The notes beneath the pieces were generated by a model. The model ran no database searches. It was not told the origin of the DNA and was given only the letters and a program-made list of their open reading frames with translations. This document shows positions 17,453 through 25,466 of a stretch of 64,000 nucleotides of DNA, piece by piece. Every line of letters starts with the position of its first letter. Within the stretch, counting starts at the first letter, position 1. The position numbers and the translations under genes were made by a program. This DNA is from Pedobacter schmidteae (lineage in GTDB: Bacteria > Bacteroidota > Bacteroidia > Sphingobacteriales > Sphingobacteriaceae), in contig NZ_LS999839.1 of assembly GCF_900564155.1 (NCBI RefSeq), positions 1-64,000 of the forward strand, given 5' to 3'.

Positions 17453-17707
17453 TTATTTTAAGCCATTAACAAATTTAGTCAGCTTAGATTTGTTGTTAGC
17501 TGCTTTGTTTTTGTGAATTACGTTCTTTTTGGCCAAACGATCTAGCATAGAAACTACTTTAGGAAGTAATTCTAATCCTGTTTTTTTATCTTCTGCAGCA
17601 CGCAATCTTTTGATAAACGTACGCGTTGTTTTTGCCTGGTATCTGTTACGTAAACGTTTAGTAGCGTTTGCTCTAATTCTTTTTAGTGAAGATTTATGAT
17701 TTGCCAT
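17453..17707 (-). CDS. rpsT: 30S ribosomal protein S20
   Basis: S20 is a primary 16S rRNA-binding protein of the small subunit. The 84-residue, strongly basic helical protein begins MANHKSSLKRIRANATKRLRN, shortened here to its recognisable start MANHKSSLKR, and contains the typical KKNVIHKNKAANNKSKL tail motif. It is monocistronic: a well-formed promoter lies about 65 bp upstream and a strong terminator follows. Confidence 0.97.
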   Translation of the reverse strand: MANHKSSLKRIRANATKRLRNRYQAKTTRTFIKRLRAAEDKKTGLELLPKVVSMLDRLAKKNVIHKNKAANNKSKLTKFVNGLK

Positions 17708-17772
17708 TTTTTGTTATTAAAGTATTTTATAGTTAGAGCAATGCTCTGTTTTTCTTTCTATTTTTCGGACTG

Positions 17773-17805
17773 CAAATATAGAATTAATGTTTTTAAAATA
17801 CAAAA
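17773..17805 (-). promoter_or_regulatory. rpsT promoter (Bacteroidota type)
   Basis: Minus strand: TTTTG at 17805-17801, a 20-bp spacer, then TATATTTG at 17780-17773, an exact TAnnTTTG. The predicted start of transcription gives a leader of roughly 60 bases before the rpsT ATG. Confidence 0.7.
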
Positions 17806-17935
17806 GCATTATGCAAAATATTTTTACTTAATTACTTTTTGCTCAATCCTGTTAGCCTGGGGGTACCATGATTCCGATTTGCAAATGTGCTATTTTCCTG
17901 TTCAACGAACAAGATAAAAGCCTTTATATACATAT

Positions 17936-17970
17936 ATCAAAAAAGCGGCAAACTTTCATTTGCCACTTTT
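17936..17970 (-). terminator. Terminator after GIN-domain gene
   Basis: A 12-bp stem (17941-17952 with 17959-17970, one G-U pair) with a 6-base loop is followed on the minus strand by TTTTTT. It ends the transcript of the gene at 18022-18624. Confidence 0.7.
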
Positions 17971-18030
17971 ATCCTCCTATCACCTATCCTTCTATCACTA
18001 GTCCTCCAATCACTTATCCTTCTATTTTAA
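17971..18030. repeat. 15-bp tandem repeat, four units
   Basis: Units start at 17971, 17986, 18001 and 18016 and share the pattern RTCCTYCWATCACHW, the last being degenerate. The array fills the space between the GIN-gene terminator and its stop codon and runs a few bases into the coding end. Confidence 0.65.
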
Positions 18031-18624
18031 CTTATTAACAGTCAATTGCTCTGCAGCCAGTATCACGTCCGAACTTGGTTTGCGGGTGCTCAAGCTTAAC
18101 AAATTATCCAACTTCACGTTGTTCACATTACTGGCAATTGAGGTGTGCTGATCGGTAACACCGGTCATTTTCAATCTGGCCTCATCGCTTACATTGGTAT
18201 ATAAACTACCTGCTATAGCTTTTATTTTTGCTGTAGCACTCTGGCTTAAAATTACCTGAAGGCATTTTACGTCAAATTTGTCGCTGGTTACTACGGTCGA
18301 ACTTCCGGCAGCTTCTATCCTCTGCAGGTCTTTCATCGAAATCTTGATCACAACCTGGCTGCTTTCCATTGAGTTGATGTACAGCGTTTGTCCCTTACCC
18401 AAAATAGATGTTTTCTCTTTATTAAAGTTTTCATCTACAAATATACCTTCATGCGCGCTTTGCGTTAATACCAGTTTAACGTTTCCACTCACCCATATTT
18501 TATTAAATCCTGCTGTGGGTTTTACATTTTCAATTCTGTTTGCGGCCAAAGTAGTCATCGATGATGAAGTTAAAAGTATGGCTGCTGCTACTGTTGCGAA
18601 TAATGTTTTTGTTAAAGTTTTCAT
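18022..18624 (-). CDS. Exported GIN-domain (DUF2807) protein
   Basis: The 200-residue protein has a signal peptide ending near TTLAAN (residue 29). The rest shows the GIN/DUF2807 head pattern of stacked short beta strands: FNKIWVSGNVKLVLTQS, then repeated polar-hydrophobic segments such as LQRIEAAGSSTVVTSDKFD. The fold is a putative autotransporter-adhesin-like beta-solenoid; the biological role is unknown although such genes are frequent in Bacteroidota. Three 20-21-bp-spaced GTTGGTCG repeats about 120 bp upstream resemble LytTR-regulator sites. Confidence 0.8.
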   Translation of the reverse strand: MKTLTKTLFATVAAAILLTSSSMTTLAANRIENVKPTAGFNKIWVSGNVKLVLTQSAHEGIFVDENFNKEKTSILGKGQTLYINSMESSQVVIKISMKDLQRIEAAGSSTVVTSDKFDVKCLQVILSQSATAKIKAIAGSLYTNVSDEARLKMTGVTDQHTSIASNVNNVKLDNLLSLSTRKPSSDVILAAEQLTVNKLK

Positions 18625-18740
18625 AATCTTAAGCTTTTTATGTTTTTAAGGGTTTTTCTAAATGTTTCGTAAATAAGACATCATCAACCTTAAAACGTTT
18701 CAGCCATTTTTGCGGCATTATACCAGCCTTATCAAAGTCA

Positions 18741-18789
18741 CGACCAACTGTCAAAACATTTCGACCAACGCCTAACACTTTCGACCAAC
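18741..18789 (-). promoter_or_regulatory. Triple CGACCAAC direct repeat (LytTR-like site)
   Basis: CGACCAAC occurs at 18741, 18762 and 18782, spaced 21 and 20 bp. On the minus strand one copy reads ACAGTTGGT, which fits the published LytTR consensus [TA][AC][CA]GTTN[AG][TG]; the other two share the GTTGGT core. LytTR sites are typically 9-bp direct repeats 12 bp apart, as here. The array lies upstream of the GIN-domain gene. Confidence 0.45.
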
Positions 18790-18860
18790 ACGAGCCTAAA
18801 AACAGACTAAAACACTCATCAGCTATAAGCAACCCGTAACATTTAGCTATAAAACTCCCC

Positions 18861-19068
18861 CTCCTATCTAGCTACCTTGCTTGAACAAATAAACTATACC
18901 TCTCCCTCCTACCTACCCCTTGCCTTAGCAAAACAACCTACCAACTATGCGTATCCATCCTATCTAGCCCCCTTGCCTGAACAAAAAATCACCTTCTCAG
19001 AAAGCGCCTCAGCGTTCTTCGCTTCTTCAGCGAATAATGCAGCGCCTGAAGAGAACGGTTATTTTTTA
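18861..19068. repeat. Dispersed 3'-end repeat, copy 1
   Basis: The core (about 18971-19068) matches 25371-25466 and, reverse-complemented, 61828-61925. Read on the minus strand it begins at the stop codon of the phosphatase-like gene (AAAAAATAACC), contains a hairpin TTCGC-TGAAGAA-GCGAA and ends in GATTTTTTGTT. Upstream-like partial units (TTGCTTGAACAAA, CTATACCT) extend to 18861. No ORF here is credible. Confidence 0.65.
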
Positions 19069-20330
19069 AACTTGGCAGCCTTATCCTTAGAAGTTTTTAT
19101 CAGCTTAAAAGTATCAAACACTTCACCTGATGCCTTGTAGGCGGTATAAGTTAGCTTATCATGATCTACAGAAATGATCTGAAACAACTGGGTGTTTTCT
19201 GCAAACACATCCATCCACCGAGGTGTTACATCTACCTTATACATTTTAGGTCCCGCTACCGAAACCACATACATTGGTCCGCCAACCCTACCCGAAACAC
19301 CGGTTGGCAGGTTCTGCCCTCTGCTATAGGTATGATCATGGCCCTGCATCAATATATCTACATGATATTTATCAAACAGTGGTTTGAACACTTCTCTAAA
19401 TTCTTTATTGTCCCTTCCTTTGGCGGTAGAATATACCGGATGATGATAAGTGATCATCGTCCACTGTTTCGGATTATTCTTTAGCACCTCTTCCAACCAG
19501 GCCGCCTGAATTTTTAACGAATTGGAATCTAGCACAATCATTTGAGAATTCAACGAAATCAGGCGTACATTGGCATAGTCTATATAATACACAGATTCCT
19601 CCAAACCTTTTGGCCCATTTTCGGGCAAAGTATATTGAGCACGCCAGTGTGGATCCAATGTCAACACCTTTTTTTCATCCCTAAAATACTCGTGGTTTCC
19701 TGATGAAGGAATGCTGGGAATCATCCCATTGATAAAACCACCACCAAAATGCCACTCGCCCCATTCCTTATCATTGTTAGAACGGTTGATCAGATCACCG
19801 GCATGCACGATAAACCGGGCCTCGCCATGCGTAGCAAAGGCTCTTCTAATCACCCTTGACCATTTGGATTTGATGTCATTCTGTGCATCGCCCAAATAGA
19901 TGAAGGAAAAAGGCTTAGTTACAGCGGGCGCAGTTTTAAACTGAAACCACTCACTCCAGTTGGTCCCATCGCCCACCCTGTAAGTATACAACTGATCGGG
20001 GGTAAGCCCGGTAAAAGTTACGCTATGGTAATTGGCCAGTTCATATTCGGCCCCCTTTAAAGACGAAGTAAGGGCAACATATTCTTTAGCTTCAGGTTTT
20101 TCCAGATTGGGCGAGCTGCCTTCAACCAAAACCTGCGCATAACTTTTCAACACTGTACTATCCGTACGCCAGGTTACTGACTGTGTAGTGGTTGGGTCGG
20201 CCGACCAGGTAAGGATGATCCTGTCGGGCAAAGCAGAGGCTTTGAAAGACTGCGCTTTGCCCATTTGGACCATCAGGAGTATTAACGAGAACGTAAAGAG
20301 CGGGGTATTGCAAAAAAGTTTTTTGATCAT
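19059..20330 (-). CDS. Purple-acid-phosphatase-like exported metallophosphoesterase
   Basis: The 423-residue protein has a signal peptide (to about GKAQS, residue 27), an N-terminal fibronectin-like purple acid phosphatase domain (PDRIILTWSADPTTTQSVTW) and a calcineurin-type catalytic domain. Dinuclear-metal motifs are visible in order: YLGDAQND, HAGDLI, GNHEYF, YHHPVYS and GHDHTYSRG. It should release phosphate from phosphomonoesters or diesters in the periplasm or at the surface. It lies 12 bp after the TonB receptor of the ECF/FecR cluster, suggesting joint use of a phosphorylated ligand. The last codons and stop lie at the edge of a dispersed repeat. Confidence 0.88.
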   Translation of the reverse strand: MIKKLFCNTPLFTFSLILLMVQMGKAQSFKASALPDRIILTWSADPTTTQSVTWRTDSTVLKSYAQVLVEGSSPNLEKPEAKEYVALTSSLKGAEYELANYHSVTFTGLTPDQLYTYRVGDGTNWSEWFQFKTAPAVTKPFSFIYLGDAQNDIKSKWSRVIRRAFATHGEARFIVHAGDLINRSNNDKEWGEWHFGGGFINGMIPSIPSSGNHEYFRDEKKVLTLDPHWRAQYTLPENGPKGLEESVYYIDYANVRLISLNSQMIVLDSNSLKIQAAWLEEVLKNNPKQWTMITYHHPVYSTAKGRDNKEFREVFKPLFDKYHVDILMQGHDHTYSRGQNLPTGVSGRVGGPMYVVSVAGPKMYKVDVTPRWMDVFAENTQLFQIISVDHDKLTYTAYKASGEVFDTFKLIKTSKDKAAKFKK

Positions 20331-20342
20331 AGCAATTGATAA

Positions 20343-23300
20343 TTAAAATGGATTGTATTTAAAGCCGGCATTGGCCCAGGTAGAAAAATATTTATGGTCG
20401 TTAGGCCGGCCATCACCATAATCAAGAATAGTTTGCGCATTATTGATATTGCTGATGCCTATAAATACGGTAAACTTCTTGTTGATTTTTTGCGAAGCAG
20501 AGAAATCCAGCTGCATACGCCCTTTTTCCATCAGGTCGTCCTTTTGTTCTTCGGCAAGTTCTGAAATAAAGGTATCGTAGAAATTTAAGGAGATACGTCC
20601 CGAGAAACCATATTTTTCGTAAGAAAGCGAGGCATTACCTACCTTAGGGCGCATAGATGGTAAGCGAACGGTGCGGTCGCTCACAATTCCAGGAACCTTA
20701 AATTTCGACTGAATTTGGGTAAAGTTTCCGTACACGCCAAAACCATTCAAAAATCCGGGCAGGAAGGTCAGCTGCTGCTGCCATGCAATTTCATAGCCAT
20801 ATACATATGCATTGGCGCCGTTTACGGTTTGGGTAACCTGGTATTTGTCAAACTCACCGCCCTGACGGGTGAAAATACTTTCGTAGATATAATTATCAAT
20901 GTTCTTATAAAAAATACCTCCTGATATTAAACCCAGAGATTTCAGGTAATGTTCAAACAGGAAATCGTAATTGGTTGATGTAGCCTGATCCAGGTCGGGA
21001 TTCCCTATTTTCATGCGTTTCCTTCTTGGCTCTACTTCCTGCCATGGTACCAGGTCGTAATACCCTGGACGAGACAATGACCTGGTTACTGCTGCTCTCA
21101 AATTGGTTCGTTGGTCTAAGGCGTATTTCAAGTTCAGACTTGGGAAGAAACCATCAAAAGAAGAGTTTACAGCAACTTTATTGGTGCTTACATACTTTCC
21201 GGTATTGTCAAAGGACACAATGTTACCATTGTACTTAAATCCGGTACGCTCGTAACGCACTCCGGTAATTATTTCCAGTTTATTTAACGTTAATTTACCC
21301 ATCGCGTAACCGGCCCCCATATTTTCCGATCCGTTGTAAGAATCCGGGTCCGTATTCTGACGGATATAAGTTTCGTTATCCTGGAACAGCGATTTATTAT
21401 CCTGATAATACTTCTCCATCAGATATCCATTAGATATGGCTCCGCTAAGATTGTATTTACCATTAAAATAACCCTTTCTGGAATAATCCGACAGGAAATT
21501 TTCCATACCAATCTTTCCTGTTTTAAGGGCGTACTGGTAGTAATTTCGCGTATGGTCGTCTTCTTTATATTTAAAACGGCCACCAAACTTGAACATGAAC
21601 TTGTTTTTGGCACTCAGCTCAAACGTACGCAACACATTTAAGGATACCTGCCCGTCTTTGTCATTTGCAAACTGGTGACGATTGGTATAAGCTGTAGTGG
21701 TATAATTGGCAGGATTATTTACATCCGTAGTAGTAAAGTTAAACTGTGGTGCACGCGGATCGGTCATATCCATTGCTGCGGCAAGACCACCGTAAGTAAA
21801 ATACCCATCATAGTAAATAGGCTGATCGTATTTACCGCTGGCAAAAGTAAAGTCGATATTGGCAATCCAGTTATTTACATTTGTTTTGGCACCTAACGAC
21901 AAACTCAGCAGGTCGCGGTGATAATCGCGTGGCGAACCACTTGACCCTATGGTAATACCCGTAGTGTTTATGCCGTCGGTATAATTACCGATACTGTAAC
22001 TTTTGGTCCCTCTGGTTTGCAGTTCATAAAACTTATTATAGGCTCCTCTAAGGTACACCTGGCTTTTTTCATTCGGGAAAAAGCTCAGCTCTGCCTGAAG
22101 GCCTGTGTTCTGACGATGCAGGTCGCTCCCTTCCAATTCCAGATTAGAAAGTTTAATTTCATCGGCACCATTAATTTTATAAGTACCATAATCCTTTTGC
22201 ACGCGATCTTCGCCGCGGTAAGTATTGCTGTAGTTTACGCCTACCAGATAAGCCCACTTGTTTTTACGTTGTCCGTAATTAAAGGCTCCATCAAAATTTT
22301 GCTTTCCCAAAAGGAAGTTATGGCCAAAGGAGCCTTTTACCTGGAACAGTTGCATCCCCATCTTAGGGGTTTTGGAAATAATATTTACTGATCCGGAAGT
22401 ACCATCAGCATCCATATCGGGCGTTAAGGTTTTATTGACTTCTATTGCTTCAACGGTTGAGGAGAGAATCCCATTCAAATCAATATCACGGGAGTTGGTT
22501 TGGGTTGAGGGCAGCCGGTTGCCGTTCAAAGTAACCGAGCCCATACTTTGATCAAGTCCACGGATGATGATATTTCTTGGCAATCCATAACTGTAATCCA
22601 TAGCTATACCCGGTACACGCTGCATAGCCTCGCCCACTGTTGCATCCGGGAAACGCTCTATCTGCTCTTCTGACAACACATATTTTATGTTATCGGCATT
22701 GCGCATATTGCTCAATGCTACAGCTTCGCCTCTTCTGATACCGCTAATGGTAATCCCCTTCATGTCGTTGCTTTGGCTTTCCAGGTTCAATTCCAGCTTA
22801 GTTGTCTTGGCATCTTCAACAGTCACTTTAAACTCGGCTGCGGTATAGCCAATATAGCTTACCTGCAAAACCTGATTGCCCGCCTTTACATTGCTCAGAA
22901 TAAAATAGCCGTTTGCATCGGTCAGCACCTTCTGATTGCTTCCTTTAACAATAACAGTGGCATAAGGCAAGGTTTGCCTGTTGGCTTTGTCCTTTACATA
23001 GCCAACAACGGTACCAGGCCGTGCCTCGTGTACCACATTTTGCATTTTCTTTAAAACCACCATCATGCCATTTTCAATGATCACAAGATTGTTTTTCTTC
23101 AACAATGGGCTAAGAATTGTTCTGGCAGTCTTTGATTCATTATACACAGATACCTTTGCATTAACCAGTTCATTATTGGTATATACAAAGCTCACACCTG
23201 TTTTCTTTTCTATCTCTTTCAACAGATCGGCAAAACTGGCCTGCTGTAAATTGATATAAATGTTTTTATCCAGTGCCGATTGTCCTTTAACCACTGCTGC

Positions 23301-23399
23301 CTGCACCAGGTTTAAAAACAATACAGAAAGGAGGCTGAATATTAAGCTTGTACGCATAATTATTTTCACAAGGTCGCATGACCCACTAAAAAATTTCAT
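20343..23399 (-). CDS. TonB-dependent receptor with STN signalling domain (FecA-like)
   Basis: The 1018-residue receptor has a signal peptide (an internal Met at residue 15, MRTSLIFSL, is a possible start). It carries an STN (secretin/TonB short N-terminal) domain at about 45-115 (YINLQQASFADLLKEIEKKTG), a CarboxypepD_reg-like domain at about 127-210, a plug around 230-340 and a barrel ending FKYNPF. The STN domain passes ligand occupancy to the FecR protein encoded just upstream. The next gene is a metallophosphoesterase, hinting at a phosphorylated substrate; that is inference. Confidence 0.92.
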   Translation of the reverse strand: MKFFSGSCDLVKIIMRTSLIFSLLSVLFLNLVQAAVVKGQSALDKNIYINLQQASFADLLKEIEKKTGVSFVYTNNELVNAKVSVYNESKTARTILSPLLKKNNLVIIENGMMVVLKKMQNVVHEARPGTVVGYVKDKANRQTLPYATVIVKGSNQKVLTDANGYFILSNVKAGNQVLQVSYIGYTAAEFKVTVEDAKTTKLELNLESQSNDMKGITISGIRRGEAVALSNMRNADNIKYVLSEEQIERFPDATVGEAMQRVPGIAMDYSYGLPRNIIIRGLDQSMGSVTLNGNRLPSTQTNSRDIDLNGILSSTVEAIEVNKTLTPDMDADGTSGSVNIISKTPKMGMQLFQVKGSFGHNFLLGKQNFDGAFNYGQRKNKWAYLVGVNYSNTYRGEDRVQKDYGTYKINGADEIKLSNLELEGSDLHRQNTGLQAELSFFPNEKSQVYLRGAYNKFYELQTRGTKSYSIGNYTDGINTTGITIGSSGSPRDYHRDLLSLSLGAKTNVNNWIANIDFTFASGKYDQPIYYDGYFTYGGLAAAMDMTDPRAPQFNFTTTDVNNPANYTTTAYTNRHQFANDKDGQVSLNVLRTFELSAKNKFMFKFGGRFKYKEDDHTRNYYQYALKTGKIGMENFLSDYSRKGYFNGKYNLSGAISNGYLMEKYYQDNKSLFQDNETYIRQNTDPDSYNGSENMGAGYAMGKLTLNKLEIITGVRYERTGFKYNGNIVSFDNTGKYVSTNKVAVNSSFDGFFPSLNLKYALDQRTNLRAAVTRSLSRPGYYDLVPWQEVEPRRKRMKIGNPDLDQATSTNYDFLFEHYLKSLGLISGGIFYKNIDNYIYESIFTRQGGEFDKYQVTQTVNGANAYVYGYEIAWQQQLTFLPGFLNGFGVYGNFTQIQSKFKVPGIVSDRTVRLPSMRPKVGNASLSYEKYGFSGRISLNFYDTFISELAEEQKDDLMEKGRMQLDFSASQKINKKFTVFIGISNINNAQTILDYGDGRPNDHKYFSTWANAGFKYNPF

Positions 23400-23444
23400 A
23401 AATTTGGGTTGTTTAAATTTCTTTGGATTTAAATAATTTCAATG

Positions 23445-23536
23445 CTTAACCCGATGGTTGCCGCCGAAAGGTTAAGTTTATGAGCGTTAAGAGCGTTTGA
23501 AACTTTAAGAGCCGTTTCCATTTGCCTGGGAACGGC
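23445..23536. other. Two hairpins between FecR and receptor genes
   Basis: CTTAACC (23445-23451) pairs with GGTTAAG (23470-23476), and GCCGTTTCC (23511-23519) pairs with GGGAACGGC (23528-23536). The T-run after the second lies on the + strand only, so it is not a proper terminator for the minus-strand genes. It may be an RNA-stabilising or processing element setting the ratio of receptor to FecR. Confidence 0.35.
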
Positions 23537-23557
23537 TTTTTTATGGGGTATAGCCTG

Positions 23558-24562
23558 TTACATACAATTTCCTCCTTTTAAATAAATGGTTTGTTTGACT
23601 TGTTGTGAACGTATATTCAAGGCGATGTTGAGTGTTTTTAGAACCGCTTCGAGTGGCTGATTTTTAAATCTGGCGGTTAACTTACAAGCTACATATTGCT
23701 CCTTTTTGACTTCAATCTGTACATTGTATTTTCTTGCCAGCGTTTCAAAAACCTCAGCAAGTGGTGTTTGCTCAAATACCAATTCGCCCTTAATCCATGA
23801 ATCCACCTCATTGATGAGAACTGCCGACTTTAAAAACTTCCCATTTTGATTGCTGTAAGTCAGTTTATCTTTGGGCAACAGCATAACTGTAAAATCTTTA
23901 TGTTGTTCATCTATCCCTGTTATACCAACTTTACCAGAGTTCACTGCTACGGCAGTTTTCGCTTCGTTGGCATAAGCCCTAATGTTGAAACTGGTACCAT
24001 ATACTGTAGTGGTCAGCTTCCCGCTTTTCACCACAAAAGGATGCGTCTTATCGTGTTTAACGTCAAAATAGGCTTCTCCTTTCAACTTCACCAGCCTCAA
24101 CTTTTTATCGTTAAAATGTTTCGCAAAACTGATTTCACTGCCTGCGTTCAACCATACCTCCGAACTGTCGGGCAAGGTTAATCGGGTCATTTTGCCGGCC
24201 TGTGTTCTTTTGACAACCCATTCCTCGGCAGGCACATGGTTTATAGCTATCTGATTATAATACAAACTACCCAACAAACATATCCCCGCCACCGCCGCAG
24301 CAATGCCATATTTCCAGAAATTCAAAAACGAGCGTTCTTTTCTTTCCGGCACCAATACTGTGCTTTGGCTAAATTCATCAAAAGAAACACCTGCATCTTC
24401 AGGTTGCAATAGCGCACTCATTTCCCAAAGCGCCTTTACTTCCTCATATTGCTGCCTATGCGTGGTATCATCGGCCAGCCATTCATCCAAAAAAGACTTT
24501 GAATCGTCTGTTTCATCTCCTGTCAGCCTTTTGGTAATGCAACCCCATATTTTCTCTTCCAT
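23558..24562 (-). CDS. FecR family anti-sigma factor
   Basis: The 334-residue inner-membrane protein has a cytoplasmic N-terminal region (1-90) that would hold the sigma factor, one transmembrane helix (about 86-104, YGIAAAVAGICLLGSLYY) and a periplasmic FecR domain with the usual LPDSSEVWLNAGSEISF motif near 150, followed by a DUF4974-type C-terminal domain (LAEVFETLARKYNVQIEV). It relays the receptor signal to the ECF sigma factor encoded upstream. The order sigma, FecR, STN receptor is the standard Bacteroidota arrangement. Confidence 0.93.
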   Translation of the reverse strand: MEEKIWGCITKRLTGDETDDSKSFLDEWLADDTTHRQQYEEVKALWEMSALLQPEDAGVSFDEFSQSTVLVPERKERSFLNFWKYGIAAAVAGICLLGSLYYNQIAINHVPAEEWVVKRTQAGKMTRLTLPDSSEVWLNAGSEISFAKHFNDKKLRLVKLKGEAYFDVKHDKTHPFVVKSGKLTTTVYGTSFNIRAYANEAKTAVAVNSGKVGITGIDEQHKDFTVMLLPKDKLTYSNQNGKFLKSAVLINEVDSWIKGELVFEQTPLAEVFETLARKYNVQIEVKKEQYVACKLTARFKNQPLEAVLKTLNIALNIRSQQVKQTIYLKGGNCM

Positions 24563-24624
24563 AATTCAATCTGCTTTCAAAACCAAAGACAGTGAAGCAG
24601 GCCGCAATTACGGGTCGGCAGCAG

Positions 24625-25191
24625 TTAAACTTCTGTTAAGTTTGTATGAACAAGATGTTTTGCGTGGGTATGAATAAACAGCATGCTTTTTGCCAGATGA
24701 TCTTCGACGGTACGGACCGAAATCTGCAATAAATCGGCAATTTCGGCATAACTGAAACCTTCGAGGCGATACATTCTGAAAACAAGCTGTCTTCTTTGGG
24801 GAAGCAACGAAATTACCTTTTCTAAAAACTTCAGCTTGTCTGATTCAGTGCTTACGTCCTGTATCTCCAAATGAAAATCGGCCATTAGGGTAAGTTCATC
24901 CTGATCATGGTAAGAAAGCGGACATCTTTTTTGTCGGGTCAGATGGTTGAGACACGCATTTTTTATAGCGCGATACATATACCCCTTTACATTGTCGGGC
25001 TGCTCCTTTTTAAACCAGAGCTGCACAAAAAGATCATTTACAATGGTTCTTGCAAACTCAATATCCTTCACATAATAATCCGCATATTTTTGAAGTGAAC
25101 TGCTCAGACTTCTGTAAAGCAATTCAAACTGAATCAAATCGTTTGATGTAGATTCAATTTCTGTAACCCCTGGCGCTGCGTTCAAATGCAT
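24625..25191 (-). CDS. ECF-type RNA polymerase sigma factor
   Basis: From the ATG at 25191 the protein has 188 residues, the normal size for a Bacteroidota FecI-like ECF sigma. Region 2 is seen in YVKDIEFARTIVNDLFVQLW, shortened here to ARTIVNDLFVQLW, and region 4 in LPQRRQLVFRMYRLEGFSYAEIAD. A longer reading frame to 25290 is rejected because its start falls inside the terminator hairpin of the upstream dismutase gene and its extra residues are hydrophobic and unlike the family. It directs transcription of the receptor cluster when released by FecR. Confidence 0.92.
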   Translation of the reverse strand: MHLNAAPGVTEIESTSNDLIQFELLYRSLSSSLQKYADYYVKDIEFARTIVNDLFVQLWFKKEQPDNVKGYMYRAIKNACLNHLTRQKRCPLSYHDQDELTLMADFHLEIQDVSTESDKLKFLEKVISLLPQRRQLVFRMYRLEGFSYAEIADLLQISVRTVEDHLAKSMLFIHTHAKHLVHTNLTEV

Positions 25192-25249
25192 GATCTTGAA
25201 TGCAAAGCTTGTTATAACGTATAAACAGTATATTAATACAACATTATGA

Positions 25250-25290
25250 TATAAAACAAAGTGGCCAGACATTTTTTGATGTCTGGCCAC
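25250..25290 (-). terminator. Terminator of superoxide dismutase gene
   Basis: A perfect 12-bp stem (25261-25272 with 25279-25290, GTGGCCAGACAT / ATGTCTGGCCAC) is followed on the minus strand by TTTGTTTTAT. It lies about 170 bp after the dismutase stop, beyond the dispersed repeat copy, and separates it from the sigma gene. Confidence 0.75.
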
Positions 25291-25299
25291 AAAAAATCT

Positions 25300-25466
25300 A
25301 TCAAACTATACCTACCCCTCCTAACTAACCATTCTGCTTGAACAAAAATCGGTCAAACTATACCTGGTCTCCTTGCTTGAACAAAAAATCACCTTCTCAG
25401 AGAGCGCCTCAGCCTTCTTCGCTTCGTCAGCAAATAATGCAGCGCTTGCAGAGAATGGTTATTTTT
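25300..25466. repeat. Dispersed 3'-end repeat, copy 2
   Basis: The core 25371-25466 is closely similar to copy 1 in the same orientation, beginning on the minus strand at the dismutase stop (AAAAAATAACC). Its small hairpin reads TTTGC-TGACGAA-GCGAA, which keeps pairing through a G-U. Partial units with TGCTTGAACAAAAA and AAACTATACCT extend to about 25300. Confidence 0.65.

Noticed and set aside
18638..19140. Frames within the repeat-rich region before the phosphatase-like gene
   Set aside because: They translate dispersed repeats and LytTR-like sites, with compositions unlike real proteins.
23511..23540. Hairpin plus T-run as a terminator between FecR and the TonB receptor
   Set aside because: The T-run is on the + strand, whereas both genes are on the minus strand.
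25201..25260. Possible phased TGTTNN repeats before the sigma gene
   Set aside because: Units ATGTTG and CTGTTT are about 15 bp apart and out of the 11-bp register seen elsewhere.
25192..25290. 33-residue N-terminal extension of the ECF sigma factor
   Set aside because: It would start within the dismutase terminator stem and adds hydrophobic residues absent from the family.
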